A DNA stretch of 64,000 nt from Chryseobacterium aureum (GTDB lineage: Bacteria > Bacteroidota > Bacteroidia > Flavobacteriales > Weeksellaceae). The position numbers and the translations under genes are program-made. The stretch is from contig NZ_CP034661.1 of assembly GCF_003971235.1 (NCBI RefSeq), forward strand, positions 3,720,001 through 3,784,000, in the 5' to 3' direction. The notes beneath the pieces were generated by a model. That model searched no databases. It had not been told where the DNA came from and worked only from the letters and a program-made list of their open reading frames with translations. Shown here one piece after another: positions 18,382 to 28,321 of the stretch (positions within the stretch are counted from its first letter, which is position 1; every line of letters starts with the position of its first letter).

Positions 18382-19866
18382 ATGAATAAAATATATAAAA
18401 AAGCATTAGTGATAGCAGTTTGTCTATCTTCAGTTGGTTTTACTTTAAACAGTTGTAAGGATGCTATTGATATAGAGCAGCCTGGGTTACTGGATGATGC
18501 TACTTTATTTACAAGTGTATCCAATCTTAATGATTATTTAGTAGGATCTGTGTATGCTAACATGGATACTAATAATGATATTTATTTCTCTGCAGTATTT
18601 ACTGACGAGGTAAAGCCGGGAGCTGGTAGTGGTGGTCAGGAATATGAAATACACCGTTATTTTATAGATCCTACTACAGGCTTGACAACAGGGATCTGGG
18701 CGCAGCATTATTTGGTAATTAACCGTGTAAACAGATTACTTGCTGGTGCCGCAAAAGTTACTCCAGCTGCTAGTGAAGTGGCTCAATATAATTCAATAAT
18801 TGCTCAGGCTAGAGCGATAAGAGCTTTCTGCTACCTTCAATTGGAGACTTTTTTCGCTCCGGATATGAAAGATGCAAACGGTTTGGGTGTTTTGCTTTTA
18901 AAAGATGTACCTACTGTTGATGTAAAACTTCCAAGAAGTAAAAATCAAGACGTTTACGATTTTATTAATGCAGATCTGGATTATGCAAGAAGCATCTTGA
19001 CTTATAATGCTGCTGCAGGTAGATATTACGTAGATAAAGGATTCGTAAATGCAGTTTCTGCAAGATTTAACCTTTACAGAGGTAATACAACATTAGCTAA
19101 GCAATATGCACAGGATGTGATCTCTAATGCTGGATTAACATTAACTGCAGCTTCAGCATATCCAACAATGTGGAATGACACAGCAAGAGGAGAAATTATT
19201 TTTGCATTAAACAGATTGGCTACAGGAAACGGAAGCTCCATTGGAACAAGATGGAACACCAACAGTTCCAGTATTACAGGAAACCCAATGTGGGCTTTAG
19301 GAAGAAACCTGTTTAATATCATTAATACAACTCCAGGTGATGTTAGAAGAACGGTATATATTGATGCTACATCTATCATTGATCCTAATTATCTGACAAG
19401 TACTTCTCCTAGGGATACTGATCAGCTGGTAATTGATAAATATCCAGGTAAAACAAGTGCTGCTACAAGAAATGATTTAAAAGTATTTAGATTATCAGAA
19501 ATGTATTTCATCTTGGCAGAATGTGAAACAGCAGCTAATAATTTTGCTGGTGCAGCAACATTAATTCAGCAAGTAAGAGCGAAAAGATACAACAGTGGAA
19601 CAGCTCCACTTCCAGTATATGCTTCGTCGGCAGCAGCTTATGCAGATATCTTAAAAGAGAGAAGAGTGGATCTTGCATTGGAAGGTCACAGATACATCGA
19701 TTTAAAAAGATTGGCTGTTGCAGCAGGTGTTACTATGGATAGAAACCAGACAGATGATGTTGTTACAGTTACAAACCTTCCGAACAATAGCTACAAATAT
19801 ACATTGCCTATCCCTGTTCAGGAGATTAACTTAAATCCTCAAGTGCAACAAAACCCTGGTTATTAA
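18382..19866 (+). CDS. SusD/RagB-family nutrient-binding lipoprotein
   Basis: 494 residues. A signal peptide ends at the lipobox-type NSCKD, so the protein is anchored at the outer-membrane surface. The N-terminal half contains the TPR-like helices of SusD proteins (RAIRAFCYLQLETFF, KGFVNAVSARFNLYRG), and the C-terminal part has RLSEMYFILAE and KERRVDLALEGHRYIDLKRL, typical of the family. It caps the SusC channel and binds the ligand. It starts 11 bp after the broken susC, so expression may be reduced by the insertion, and without its SusC it probably has no role. The ligand is unknown. Confidence 0.93.
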   Translation: MNKIYKKALVIAVCLSSVGFTLNSCKDAIDIEQPGLLDDATLFTSVSNLNDYLVGSVYANMDTNNDIYFSAVFTDEVKPGAGSGGQEYEIHRYFIDPTTGLTTGIWAQHYLVINRVNRLLAGAAKVTPAASEVAQYNSIIAQARAIRAFCYLQLETFFAPDMKDANGLGVLLLKDVPTVDVKLPRSKNQDVYDFINADLDYARSILTYNAAAGRYYVDKGFVNAVSARFNLYRGNTTLAKQYAQDVISNAGLTLTAASAYPTMWNDTARGEIIFALNRLATGNGSSIGTRWNTNSSSITGNPMWALGRNLFNIINTTPGDVRRTVYIDATSIIDPNYLTSTSPRDTDQLVIDKYPGKTSAATRNDLKVFRLSEMYFILAECETAANNFAGAATLIQQVRAKRYNSGTAPLPVYASSAAAYADILKERRVDLALEGHRYIDLKRLAVAAGVTMDRNQTDDVVTVTNLPNNSYKYTLPIPVQEINLNPQVQQNPGY

Positions 19867-19891
19867 TATTAATTAAAAGCGAATTTTAGCT

Positions 19892-20698
19892 ATGAAAATT
19901 TTAAAATATTTAAGCATTCCGATTTTTGCATTAATGTTCTCTGCTTGTTCAGAGCCAGATGATGCAGTGTATAACGGAGATAATTTTTTGAGTTTTGGGG
20001 CTGCAAGCTCAGAAACAACTGTAGTAAAAGGATCAACTTCTAAAGAGGTTGCAATAGCATACACTACGCTAAGTGAAGCAAAACAAAATACAGATGTAAC
20101 CATTGCTGTTGATGCAGCTAATTCTACAGCAGTAGAAGGGGTAGATTTTAAGATTGTAAATAAAACGGATAATCTTGCTGCAGGGCAGAAGGTTGGAAAC
20201 TTTAAAATACAGTTATTAGAAAGCGGAGCTAAGGAAACGCAAAAAACGATTACTTTTAAGCTTTCTTCTCCTTCGGTTTCTGGTGCTACATTCAATCAGA
20301 CCCACACGTTGAAATACTCATTAGAATGTCCGTTTAACATGTCAGGTTTCACTGGAACATACAAGGTGGTGACGGATACCTGGGAAGATTATTCACCAGG
20401 AGCACTGATTACGATACAGCCAGGTCCTGCTGCTAACCAGTTTAAGATATTGTCAACTAACAATCCTTATATTAGCAACCCAAGTACATCATACATGCTT
20501 GTTACTGTTCAAACCAATGGTAATATTACAGTAGCTTCTAATCAAAACTTTCTTTATGATGCGCCAACGGGTAGTATGTCAGTAACTGGTACAGGGACAG
20601 TTAACTTCTGTACTAATGGTATTAACATCTCTGCGCTTACTTTCTCAGGTGCTGCAGGTACTTCCAGCGGTAATAAATTTGTCCTAGTGAAAAACTAA
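19892..20698 (+). CDS. Surface lipoprotein with Calx-beta-like domain, third gene of the susCD group
   Basis: 268 residues with a lipoprotein signal (SACSEPD). Residues about 35-140 read as a Calx-beta-like repeat (ATEGVDF-like element seen as AVEGVDFKIV, then TITFKLSSPSVSG). The C-terminal half is a beta-rich domain with a repeated Gly/Thr pattern. Such lipoproteins (SusE/DUF4843-like) often follow susD and help bind the nutrient at the cell surface. It lies 25 bp after susD and is followed by a terminator, so it closes the operon. Ligand unknown. Confidence 0.75.
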   Translation: MKILKYLSIPIFALMFSACSEPDDAVYNGDNFLSFGAASSETTVVKGSTSKEVAIAYTTLSEAKQNTDVTIAVDAANSTAVEGVDFKIVNKTDNLAAGQKVGNFKIQLLESGAKETQKTITFKLSSPSVSGATFNQTHTLKYSLECPFNMSGFTGTYKVVTDTWEDYSPGALITIQPGPAANQFKILSTNNPYISNPSTSYMLVTVQTNGNITVASNQNFLYDAPTGSMSVTGTGTVNFCTNGINISALTFSGAAGTSSGNKFVLVKN

Positions 20699-20722
20699 AA
20701 TTTTTCTAACAAATATCTCAAG

Positions 20723-20746
20723 CCCCACATTTTTGTGGGGTTTTTT
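20723..20746 (+). terminator. Intrinsic terminator of the first susCD operon
   Basis: Stem CCCCACA / TGTGGGG with a 4-nt loop and a run of six T. Confidence 0.88.
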
Positions 20747-20787
20747 ATGTCCTTTTATTTCTTATTTTTGCTGTACAATAATGAATA

Positions 20788-22728
20788 ATGAAGTACATCC
20801 TTTTCATACTCTTGTCTTTAAGTTTTGTAGCCAGGGCTCAGGTCGTAAATAATGCCGGTACAAAGCCTCAGACTCAAAAAAAAGACACCCTCGTGATAGA
20901 TTCCGGGAAAAAAGATTCCCTGAAAATTTTCAAACCTACGATTAATGATTATCTGTATCAAACCCAGTTTTCCGAAAAAAAAGTTTTCGATACGGTAATG
21001 ACTTTTGATAAAACGTATATTTTTTCACAACAAAATAATAAAGATAACTTCGGAAGAATACAGCCGGCCAACATTGGTTCAGGATTTAATCCCCTTGTAT
21101 TCGAGGTAAATCCGGAGGAAAATCTCTCCTTACTGCCCTCCAATAAATCGTATATGATCATTGGGGCAAACGATGTGAAATACTATGATGTAAAAACACC
21201 TACCGCTACATTTGTTTATCACAATGCAATGCGAAACGGAGCCGCTCTGAGATCTACTTATACCCAGAATATCGGGAAAAGATTCAATTTTGCGCTGGAA
21301 TATATGGGATTACGCTCCCAGGGACTTTACAGAAACTCGTTAGCCGCGAATAATAACACGATTTTCTCAGGACATTATGTTTCAAAAAGCGGAAACTACG
21401 AGCTTTTTGCCCACTATCTTCATCAGAATGTAAACAACCAGGAAAGTGGAGGTATTACTGAAGATAATCTGTTTATGAATGGCGACAGCAATTATAGCAA
21501 CAGACAGAATGCACAGGTGAGTTTAGCCGCTTCCAGCTCACAGTTTGCTTACAGAAGATACTATCTGAGCCATCAGTTTACGCCATTTAATTCGGAGAAA
21601 TTTCCATTCAGTATCAGACATATTATTTCTCATCAGGGAAATAAATATTATTATAATCAGACAACACCGGAGACGTATTGGTATGATGCTCCTACAGATC
21701 TTATCAATGGTTTCCCACTGACAACAAAAAAATATTCGGAAAACTTCAGCAATACGCTAAGCTTAATTTTTAATAATGAGAAATTCAAGCTGGATGCCGG
21801 TGTGCGTTATCAGATCATTAAGTTTGGGGTAACAGATATTGCATCTATTAATAATGCATATCCTTTTCCTAATGAGCTTAAAGAAAACAGAATCGGAGCT
21901 GTAGGAAATCTACAGGTAAAACTTTGGGATAAAATTCAGTTAAACTCTTTCCTTGAATTTTCAAACGGAAGCCAGTTTAAAAGCTATCTTAAAACAACCA
22001 ATCATCTGAAGTTTGAGCCTATCAAAGATTATTTTGTTAATGCTAAAGTAAACTTCCAAAGTGCATATCCTTCATTCAATTATTTAATAAATACTTCAGT
22101 TTATAATAATTTCAATTATTATCTGGAAAATGCAAAGAACCAGTCTGTCATGGAAGCAGGGGGAAGTATTAACCTGAAATGGTTTAAAACCGAGATCTTT
22201 GCTAATTATTTCAGAATTGATAATTATACGTACTTTGACAGCAGTATGAGCCCGAAACAAAGTAATAATTCGGTCAATATCTCTCAGATCGGAGGGGAAG
22301 CTACTTTCAGCTTCAAAAAATTCCATCTGAATACGAGACTGCATTTCCAAAATACCCTGACTAATAAAGAACTGCTTCCTTTACCTGGTTTCATCGGAAG
22401 AGCTAATTTCTTCTACCAGACACAGGCATTCAAAAAAGCGGCAGAAATTCAGGCGGGTGTTAAAGTATACTACTTCTCAAAATTTGCTTCAAGAGAATAC
22501 TTCCCTGTTCTTAACGAATATATTCTTCCGAGAGCGGATTCATTCTCAATTGGAGGACAGCCTATTGCTGATATCTATATTAATATGAAAGTGAAAAAAA
22601 TGTTCTTTTTCATAGAAGGGCAACAGATAGGAACTGTTATTTCCAATAACAAAGCATACGCATTTCCGCATTATCCGGTATATGATTTCAGATTAAACAT
22701 CGGAATTGTGTGGTATTTGTTCAACTAA
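20788..22728 (+). CDS. Putative porin-type outer-membrane beta-barrel
   Basis: 646 residues. Signal peptide ends near FVARAQ; a Lys/Asp/Ser linker follows (KKDTLVIDSGKKDSLKIF). The rest is a long series of alternating amphipathic strands with aromatic girdles and a terminal aromatic-rich strand (FRLNIGIVWYLF), as in the Bacteroidota putative porin family (Porin_10 as I recall). No plug or TonB box is present. It lies only 12 bp before bshC, so the two may be cotranscribed, although a functional link is not evident. Confidence 0.8.
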   Translation: MKYILFILLSLSFVARAQVVNNAGTKPQTQKKDTLVIDSGKKDSLKIFKPTINDYLYQTQFSEKKVFDTVMTFDKTYIFSQQNNKDNFGRIQPANIGSGFNPLVFEVNPEENLSLLPSNKSYMIIGANDVKYYDVKTPTATFVYHNAMRNGAALRSTYTQNIGKRFNFALEYMGLRSQGLYRNSLAANNNTIFSGHYVSKSGNYELFAHYLHQNVNNQESGGITEDNLFMNGDSNYSNRQNAQVSLAASSSQFAYRRYYLSHQFTPFNSEKFPFSIRHIISHQGNKYYYNQTTPETYWYDAPTDLINGFPLTTKKYSENFSNTLSLIFNNEKFKLDAGVRYQIIKFGVTDIASINNAYPFPNELKENRIGAVGNLQVKLWDKIQLNSFLEFSNGSQFKSYLKTTNHLKFEPIKDYFVNAKVNFQSAYPSFNYLINTSVYNNFNYYLENAKNQSVMEAGGSINLKWFKTEIFANYFRIDNYTYFDSSMSPKQSNNSVNISQIGGEATFSFKKFHLNTRLHFQNTLTNKELLPLPGFIGRANFFYQTQAFKKAAEIQAGVKVYYFSKFASREYFPVLNEYILPRADSFSIGGQPIADIYINMKVKKMFFFIEGQQIGTVISNNKAYAFPHYPVYDFRLNIGIVWYLFN

Positions 22729-22740
22729 AAAAGGTACAGG

Positions 22741-24327
22741 TTGAAAACAATTAATAAAATATCATTTAACGATATAGAAAGCATCCCTCAGCTCGTAAAA
22801 GATTTTTTACATCAGAACATTGAGGGCTTTGAAAATCATACATTTTCTTTAGATCATTTTAAACAACAGATTCATCTTAAAAAAGACTCATTTTCATCCA
22901 AAAAAAGAGAGATTTTATTTGAGGTGTTTGAAAGCCAGCTGTCAGAGCTCACTCTTTCCTCAAAGCAAAGAGAAAATATAGATTATCTTAAGCAGCCTGA
23001 TACATTTGCCATTACCACAGGGCATCAGCTGAATCTGTTTTCAGGACCTGTGTTTTTTGTGTATAAAATACTTCAGACCATCAAAACATGTACGTATCTG
23101 AAAGAAAATTTCCCGGACTTTAACTTCGTTCCGGTATATTGGATGGCTTCAGAAGATCATGATTTTGCAGAGATCAATCATTTTAAGACTGAAAATAATT
23201 ACTACGAAACCCACGAAAAGTCCGGAGGGCCCGTAGGAAGAATTGAAATCAGTGATACCTATTTTATTTCTGAATTTGAAAAAGAATTTAAAGATTCTGT
23301 TTTCGGAACAGAGCTTATCCTGATGATGAAAGAAGCCTATAAAGCGGGAAATACTTTGACGGAAGCAATTAAGATTCTGGTAAACCGTCTTTTCTCAGAA
23401 TTTGGTCTTTTAATTTTAGATGGAGATTCTAAGAAACTTAAAAGTCAGATGAAGGAGATTTTCAAAGATGAACTTCTTCATTTTAGCTTACAGAAAACCT
23501 CTAAAAACAAAGTAGATCTTCTGACGGAAAAATACGGAAAGGTTCAGGTGAATCCCCGGGAAATTAATCTTTTTTACCTTTCTGAAACCAGGGATAGAAT
23601 AGAATTTAACGGACAGAAATACAGTGTTGTAGATAAAAATATTCAGTTTACGGAAGAAGAAATTCTGGACGAATTGGAAAATCACCCGGATAAATTCAGT
23701 CCCAATGCATTGATGCGTCCTGTATATCAGGAAAATGTACTTCCCAATCTGGCTTATATCGGCGGGAATGCAGAAATTATGTACTGGCTGGAACTGAAAG
23801 ACTATTTTTCAAAAGTTGCAATTCCTTTTCCGATTCTTATCCCGAGAAACTCAATGCTTTTCCTGAAAGAGAAAACGTTGGGAAAAATTGATAAACTGGA
23901 TCTTAAAATAGAAGATTTTTTCAGGAATTTTACAGTGATTACCAATCAGAAAATTTTAAAAGATAATCCGGTTTTACACTTACTCCAGGAGAAAGAAGAA
24001 TTACTGATCAGCAATTTCTCGGCGTTGAAGGCTTCAGCAGAAACTACTGAAAAATCTTTCGGAAATATGGTGAAAGCGGAAGAAGTAAGACAATTAAAGT
24101 CATTCAAGAGAATGAAAAAACGTTTGCTTCACGCTGAAAAAATAAAACAGAACGAAATGCTGGAAAGGCTTGAAAACCTTTTTCTGGATGTTCATCCCGC
24201 CAAAACATGGCAGGAGAGAGTCTATAATTTCAGCGTATTCTTTTCAGATTATGGCTATTCGTGGCTTGAAAATTGTTTGGAAGAGATGGTGGTTCAAGAT
24301 TCAAAATTAATAATTGTTGCCATTTAA
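22741..24327 (+). CDS. bshC: Putative cysteine ligase BshC (bacillithiol synthesis)
   Basis: 528 residues, close to the usual length. Family motifs are TTGHQLNLFSGPVFFVYK, VPVYWMASEDHDFAEI, GPVGRI and RPVYQENVLPNLAYIGGNAE. BshC is thought to join cysteine to glucosaminyl-malate in the last step of bacillithiol production. The start is a TTG at 22741; the encoded segment KTINKISFNDIESIPQL aligns with the expected N-terminus, and no ATG fits better. bshA and bshB are not in the window. It follows the porin by 12 bp. Confidence 0.93.
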   Translation: MKTINKISFNDIESIPQLVKDFLHQNIEGFENHTFSLDHFKQQIHLKKDSFSSKKREILFEVFESQLSELTLSSKQRENIDYLKQPDTFAITTGHQLNLFSGPVFFVYKILQTIKTCTYLKENFPDFNFVPVYWMASEDHDFAEINHFKTENNYYETHEKSGGPVGRIEISDTYFISEFEKEFKDSVFGTELILMMKEAYKAGNTLTEAIKILVNRLFSEFGLLILDGDSKKLKSQMKEIFKDELLHFSLQKTSKNKVDLLTEKYGKVQVNPREINLFYLSETRDRIEFNGQKYSVVDKNIQFTEEEILDELENHPDKFSPNALMRPVYQENVLPNLAYIGGNAEIMYWLELKDYFSKVAIPFPILIPRNSMLFLKEKTLGKIDKLDLKIEDFFRNFTVITNQKILKDNPVLHLLQEKEELLISNFSALKASAETTEKSFGNMVKAEEVRQLKSFKRMKKRLLHAEKIKQNEMLERLENLFLDVHPAKTWQERVYNFSVFFSDYGYSWLENCLEEMVVQDSKLIIVAI

Positions 24328-24338
24328 TTTTAAAGAAG

Positions 24339-24346
24339 TATTTTTG
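24339..24346 (+). promoter_or_regulatory. Minus-7 box before the LysM gene
   Basis: TATTTTTG, 19 bp before the ATG, fits the TAnnTTTG consensus; a clear minus-33 box was not found. Confidence 0.4.
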
Positions 24347-24365
24347 TAAATTATAATTATCGAAT

Positions 24366-26333
24366 ATGATAAAGAGGTTTTTTATTCTATCCAGTTTATG
24401 TATGGTTTTGGGAGTTTCAGCCCAGAAATCACATACCGTTGTGCAAGGTGACAATCCCTACAACATTGCAAAAAAGTATGGAATAACTGTAGATGAATTG
24501 CTGAAGCTAAACCCCAAACATAAAGATGGCAAACTGGCCATTGGCGATGTTTTAACGGTTAAAACAGACAAAACAGCTACGGCAGCTGTTACCAAATCTG
24601 CCCCGGCCGAAAAGGCAACTGTGAACACAAGTACTACTTCTTTGGGGAAAATTGTATTGCAGCCAAAGCAGACTATTTATGGCATTACAAAACAATACAG
24701 AATTTCTGAAACTGATTTGAGAAAACTGAATCCTGAGTTGGATTCTCACATGAAAATTGGAGACGAAATTACATTACCTCTTGCAAGCATCAAAAAATAT
24801 GGTGGTGATCAACAGGCAGTAACAGCAGAAAAACATGCTGAACCTCCTGTAGAAAAAAACATAACAACCATTACCCCTACCACAGTTACAACTGCTGTAG
24901 AAGGAGAATCGTATGTGATTCAGTCTAAAGATAATTATTACAGAATTACCAAACAGTTTGGCATCAGTCAGCAGGATCTTTATGCCTTGAATCCGGGATT
25001 GGAAGAAAAAGGACTTAAACCCGGTGATACCATTAGAATAAAAAGATCCAATACAGCCGCGAATAATACTCCTGTTGCTGAAACCTCAAATCCAAAAGCA
25101 AAAATGGATTCAGGGAACGAAAAATCAACCAGCTCTTCCAACGTTGCTGCTGGGGATGATTATGTGACATATACGGTTCAGCAGGGAGATACGGTATTCT
25201 CTATCGTAAATAAGTTCGGGGTTTCTATTGATGAGCTTATTGCTCTGAATCCGGACCTTTCACATGGGTTGAAAACCGGAATGGTTTTAAAGATCAAAAA
25301 ACAGGATGCAGCGTATATAAAGAAAAATGGAGATGCACTGAGTGTAATCCTGATGCTTCCATTTGGGTACAGTACCAACGAAACCCAATACAGAAGTATG
25401 GCGCTTGACTTCTTAACCGGAGCCAAGCTTGCCATTGAAAGAAACGCAAGAGGAGGGCAAAAGCTGGATATTAAAATAGTAGATTCAGGAAACGAAGCTT
25501 CGTTCAGAAATTCTTTAACACAGATCAATCCTGATAATACAGACCTTATCATTGGACCTTTCTTTAAATCTAACGTCATTGATGTTCTTGATTTTACCAA
25601 AAATCAGAAAATCCCGATTGTAGCACCATTTGCCAACTCTCCGGAATTATATAATTACAGCAATCTTATTATTGTTGAAACCAACAATCAGACCTATGCG
25701 GATAAGATTGTAGAAGAAGTAAAAGGAGTTTATTCTGATCAGAAAATATACATAGTTGCAGACGCTAAAAAAGAAGATGCCAACTATATCAAAGCAGGAC
25801 TTGAAAAAGCCGTAAAAAATCCAAATATTATTATGGTAAACTCTCCGGCAGATATTCAGCCGGATCAGAATATGATGACAGGCCAGTCTGCACCGGTTAT
25901 TGCTATTTTAGCCAATGACGATAACGCAGCAGGAGATGCTTTTGCCAACAGGATTGCTGCCATCTCTAAAGAAGTACAGGGGGTAAAAGCATTCAGTATG
26001 TTCTATTCTCCAACGTTCGAGAAGAGGGTAGATGAGCTGAGCCAGGCAAGCCTTGTATATCTTATGGATAGAAAGATCAATACAGACGGTAATTTTGAAA
26101 AAGAAATTCTGGCTGCCTATAAAAATAAATACTGTAAAACTCCACCTAAATATGCAATCGTAGGTTTTGATGTTATGAATGACATGCTGACCAGAGAAAA
26201 TAAAAAAGGAGAAATCTTTAAGCAGATGAATAAAGTTCAGACTCAGCTTGCTACAAAATTTGAGTTTGTAAAATCTAAAGCTAATGGTGCATATGTAAAT
26301 ACCGGTTATAGAGTAATCAGGTTGGTACCTTAA
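24366..26333 (+). CDS. LysM-repeat protein with periplasmic-binding (PBP1-like) domain
   Basis: 655 residues. After a signal peptide (ending GVSAQ) come four LysM repeats at about residues 22-65, 93-138, 180-226 and 262-306, recognisable from segments such as VVQGDNPYNIAKKYGI and VQQGDTVFSIVNKFGVS. From about 325 to the end there is a type-1 periplasmic-binding fold (LMLPFGYSTNETQYRS, DLIIGPFFKSNVIDVLDF, PIVAPFANS). LysM binds peptidoglycan; the second part resembles amino-acid-binding or LpoA-like lobes. A role in cell-wall synthesis control is plausible by analogy but not shown. It is followed by fabD after 70 bp. Confidence 0.87.
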   Translation: MIKRFFILSSLCMVLGVSAQKSHTVVQGDNPYNIAKKYGITVDELLKLNPKHKDGKLAIGDVLTVKTDKTATAAVTKSAPAEKATVNTSTTSLGKIVLQPKQTIYGITKQYRISETDLRKLNPELDSHMKIGDEITLPLASIKKYGGDQQAVTAEKHAEPPVEKNITTITPTTVTTAVEGESYVIQSKDNYYRITKQFGISQQDLYALNPGLEEKGLKPGDTIRIKRSNTAANNTPVAETSNPKAKMDSGNEKSTSSSNVAAGDDYVTYTVQQGDTVFSIVNKFGVSIDELIALNPDLSHGLKTGMVLKIKKQDAAYIKKNGDALSVILMLPFGYSTNETQYRSMALDFLTGAKLAIERNARGGQKLDIKIVDSGNEASFRNSLTQINPDNTDLIIGPFFKSNVIDVLDFTKNQKIPIVAPFANSPELYNYSNLIIVETNNQTYADKIVEEVKGVYSDQKIYIVADAKKEDANYIKAGLEKAVKNPNIIMVNSPADIQPDQNMMTGQSAPVIAILANDDNAAGDAFANRIAAISKEVQGVKAFSMFYSPTFEKRVDELSQASLVYLMDRKINTDGNFEKEILAAYKNKYCKTPPKYAIVGFDVMNDMLTRENKKGEIFKQMNKVQTQLATKFEFVKSKANGAYVNTGYRVIRLVP

Positions 26334-26375
26334 ATGATTTATAGCTGTTTAAAAGAATATTGTTAACATTATAGT

Positions 26376-26383
26376 TATATTTG
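26376..26383 (+). promoter_or_regulatory. Minus-7 box of fabD
   Basis: TATATTTG, 20 bp before the fabD ATG, is an exact TAnnTTTG match; the minus-33 element is weak. Confidence 0.5.
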
Positions 26384-26403
26384 CATAATATTTAATTCAA
26401 TAC

Positions 26404-27279
26404 ATGAAAGCACTTGTATTTCCAGGGCAGGGTTCTCAGTTCGTAGGAATGGGAAAAGAATTGTATGATTCTAGAAAAGATATTAAAGATCTGATGGAAT
26501 CTGCCAATGAAATTTTAGGTTTCGACATTCTTTCCATTATGTTCAACGGGACGGATGCCGATCTTAAGAAAACAGAGGTTACCCAGCCTTCAATATTTAT
26601 ACATTCAGTAGCAGCATTAAAAGCCGTCAATGGTCTTGGTGCTGAAATGGTAGCAGGACACTCTTTGGGAGAGTTTTCAGCGTTGGTTGCCAATGGCGTT
26701 TTATCCTTTGACGACGGTTTGAAATTAGTTTCCGAAAGAGCTAAAGCAATGCAGGAAGCCTGCGACGCCAACCCGAGTTCTATGGCAGCGATCTTAGGAT
26801 TAGATGATGCTAAAGTTGAAGAAATTTGTGCACAGATCAGCGGTATCGTTGTTCCTGCCAACTATAACTGTCCGGGGCAATTGGTGATCTCAGGAGAAAC
26901 ACCTGCAGTAGAAGAAGCATGTGTTAAACTTAAAGAGGCTGGTGCTAAAAGAGCATTGCTGTTACCGGTAAACGGAGCTTTCCACTCACCACTAATGCAG
27001 CCTGCACAGGAAAGACTGGCAGCAGCTATTGAAAATACAAAATTCAGAAAAGCAACTATTCCTGTATACCAGAACATTACTACAACAGCGGTAACTAATC
27101 CTGATGAGATCAAACAAAATCTGATCGCTCAGCTTACCGGTCCCGTAAAATGGACACAGTCTGTTCAGAATATGATTAAAGACGGTGCCTCTAACTTTGT
27201 AGAAGTAGGACCGGGAAAAACCCTTCAGGGATTGATCAAAAAAATTGACGGATCTGTAGAAGCAGCTTCTGCAATCTAA
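26404..27279 (+). CDS. fabD: Malonyl-CoA:ACP transacylase
   Basis: 291 residues. It moves malonyl from CoA to acyl-carrier protein, the entry step of type II fatty-acid synthesis. The N-terminal FPGQGSQFVGMG, the nucleophile motif GHSLGEFSALVA with Ser87, the catalytic His in GAFHSPLM and the C-terminal VGPGKTLQGL all match. It stands directly before the GHMP kinase with a 9-bp gap, probably in one transcript from the minus-7 box just upstream. Confidence 0.97.
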   Translation: MKALVFPGQGSQFVGMGKELYDSRKDIKDLMESANEILGFDILSIMFNGTDADLKKTEVTQPSIFIHSVAALKAVNGLGAEMVAGHSLGEFSALVANGVLSFDDGLKLVSERAKAMQEACDANPSSMAAILGLDDAKVEEICAQISGIVVPANYNCPGQLVISGETPAVEEACVKLKEAGAKRALLLPVNGAFHSPLMQPAQERLAAAIENTKFRKATIPVYQNITTTAVTNPDEIKQNLIAQLTGPVKWTQSVQNMIKDGASNFVEVGPGKTLQGLIKKIDGSVEAASAI

Positions 27280-27288
27280 ACAAAAAAT

Positions 27289-28194
27289 ATGAGCGCGATA
27301 TTTTCACCGGGAAAGCTTATGCTTACTTCAGAATATTTCGCAATAGATGGAGCTCTTGTCTTAGCGGTACCTACCAGGCTGGGACAAGAGTTTTTCTTTG
27401 AAGAACAAGAAGATGGAAAATCACTTATTCTTTGGGAAGCCTATCATCAGAATACATTATGGTTGAAAGTTGTCATAGATTATAAAAACTGGCAGATCTT
27501 AGAGACCAACATTCCATCAAGCGCTGAATTCATTACTAAAACTTTAAGAAATGTTCAGCACCTTTCGAACAGTAAATTCAAAACTGATCTTACCTATCAT
27601 TTAAAAACCAACCTTCAGTTTCCTGCAGACTATGGACTCGGCAGCAGCTCTACTCTGATGAATAATCTGGCAGAATGGGCGGAAATAGATCCTTTTTATC
27701 TTAATACAATCAGTTTGGGAGGCAGCGGATATGATATCGCCGTAGCGAAGGAAAAATCTGCCATCCTTTTTCAAAGCAAACCAGACATAAAATATAAGAA
27801 GGTTAATTTCAATCCTTCTTTTAAAAATGAGCTGATTTTTATCCACTTAAATCAGAAGCAGGACAGCAGAGAGGGAATCAGTTTTTACAAGTCCAAAAAG
27901 AAGTCTCCGGAACTGGTGGATGAATTTTCAAATCTCACAAAAAAAATATTGTTATGCAATGAATTGGAAAAATTTTCCGAATTAATGATGATTCATGAGC
28001 ATAAAATTGCGGATTTTCTTGAAATATCGACAGTTAAAGAAAAATTATTCTCAGATTGCCCTTCTTTTGTCAAAAGTTTAGGCGCATGGGGTGGAGATTT
28101 TGTAATGAGTGCCAAATTTGGGGACTATAAGAACTATTTTTGGGAGAAAGGTTTTACAACTGTTTTTGAATGGGAAAATATAATTGGTTTGTAA
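27289..28194 (+). CDS. GYDIA-family GHMP kinase
   Basis: 301 residues. It has the GHMP N-terminal lobe (SPGKLMLTSEYFAIDGALVL), an ATP loop variant (YGLGSSSTLMNNLAEW) and the signature GGSGYDIAVAKEKSAILF that gives the group its name. The C-terminal lobe ends with SLGAWGGDFVMSAKF, where the glycine motif of GHMP kinases is expected. GHMP kinases phosphorylate small alcohols such as mevalonate or homoserine. For this Bacteroidota group a mevalonate-pathway role has been supposed, but the substrate cannot be read here. It follows fabD by 9 bp. Confidence 0.88.
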   Translation: MSAIFSPGKLMLTSEYFAIDGALVLAVPTRLGQEFFFEEQEDGKSLILWEAYHQNTLWLKVVIDYKNWQILETNIPSSAEFITKTLRNVQHLSNSKFKTDLTYHLKTNLQFPADYGLGSSSTLMNNLAEWAEIDPFYLNTISLGGSGYDIAVAKEKSAILFQSKPDIKYKKVNFNPSFKNELIFIHLNQKQDSREGISFYKSKKKSPELVDEFSNLTKKILLCNELEKFSELMMIHEHKIADFLEISTVKEKLFSDCPSFVKSLGAWGGDFVMSAKFGDYKNYFWEKGFTTVFEWENIIGL

Positions 28195-28278
28195 TCAGAT
28201 GATTACGAACCCGTTTTTTTATTTGTCATTCTGACTTATATCAGTATATTTAAACCACCTTTAACAAATAATTAATAT

Positions 28279-28286
28279 TATTTTTG
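28279..28286 (+). promoter_or_regulatory. Minus-7 box of pckA
   Basis: TATTTTTG, 35 bp before the ATG, matches TAnnTTTG; minus-33 unclear. Confidence 0.4.
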
Positions 28287-28321
28287 TTGAAGTCAATAAA
28301 GAAATAGAAAATATAAGTAAA

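Noticed and set aside
28195..28278. Possible riboswitch before pckA
   Set aside because: No conserved aptamer motif is visible, only a minus-7 box.
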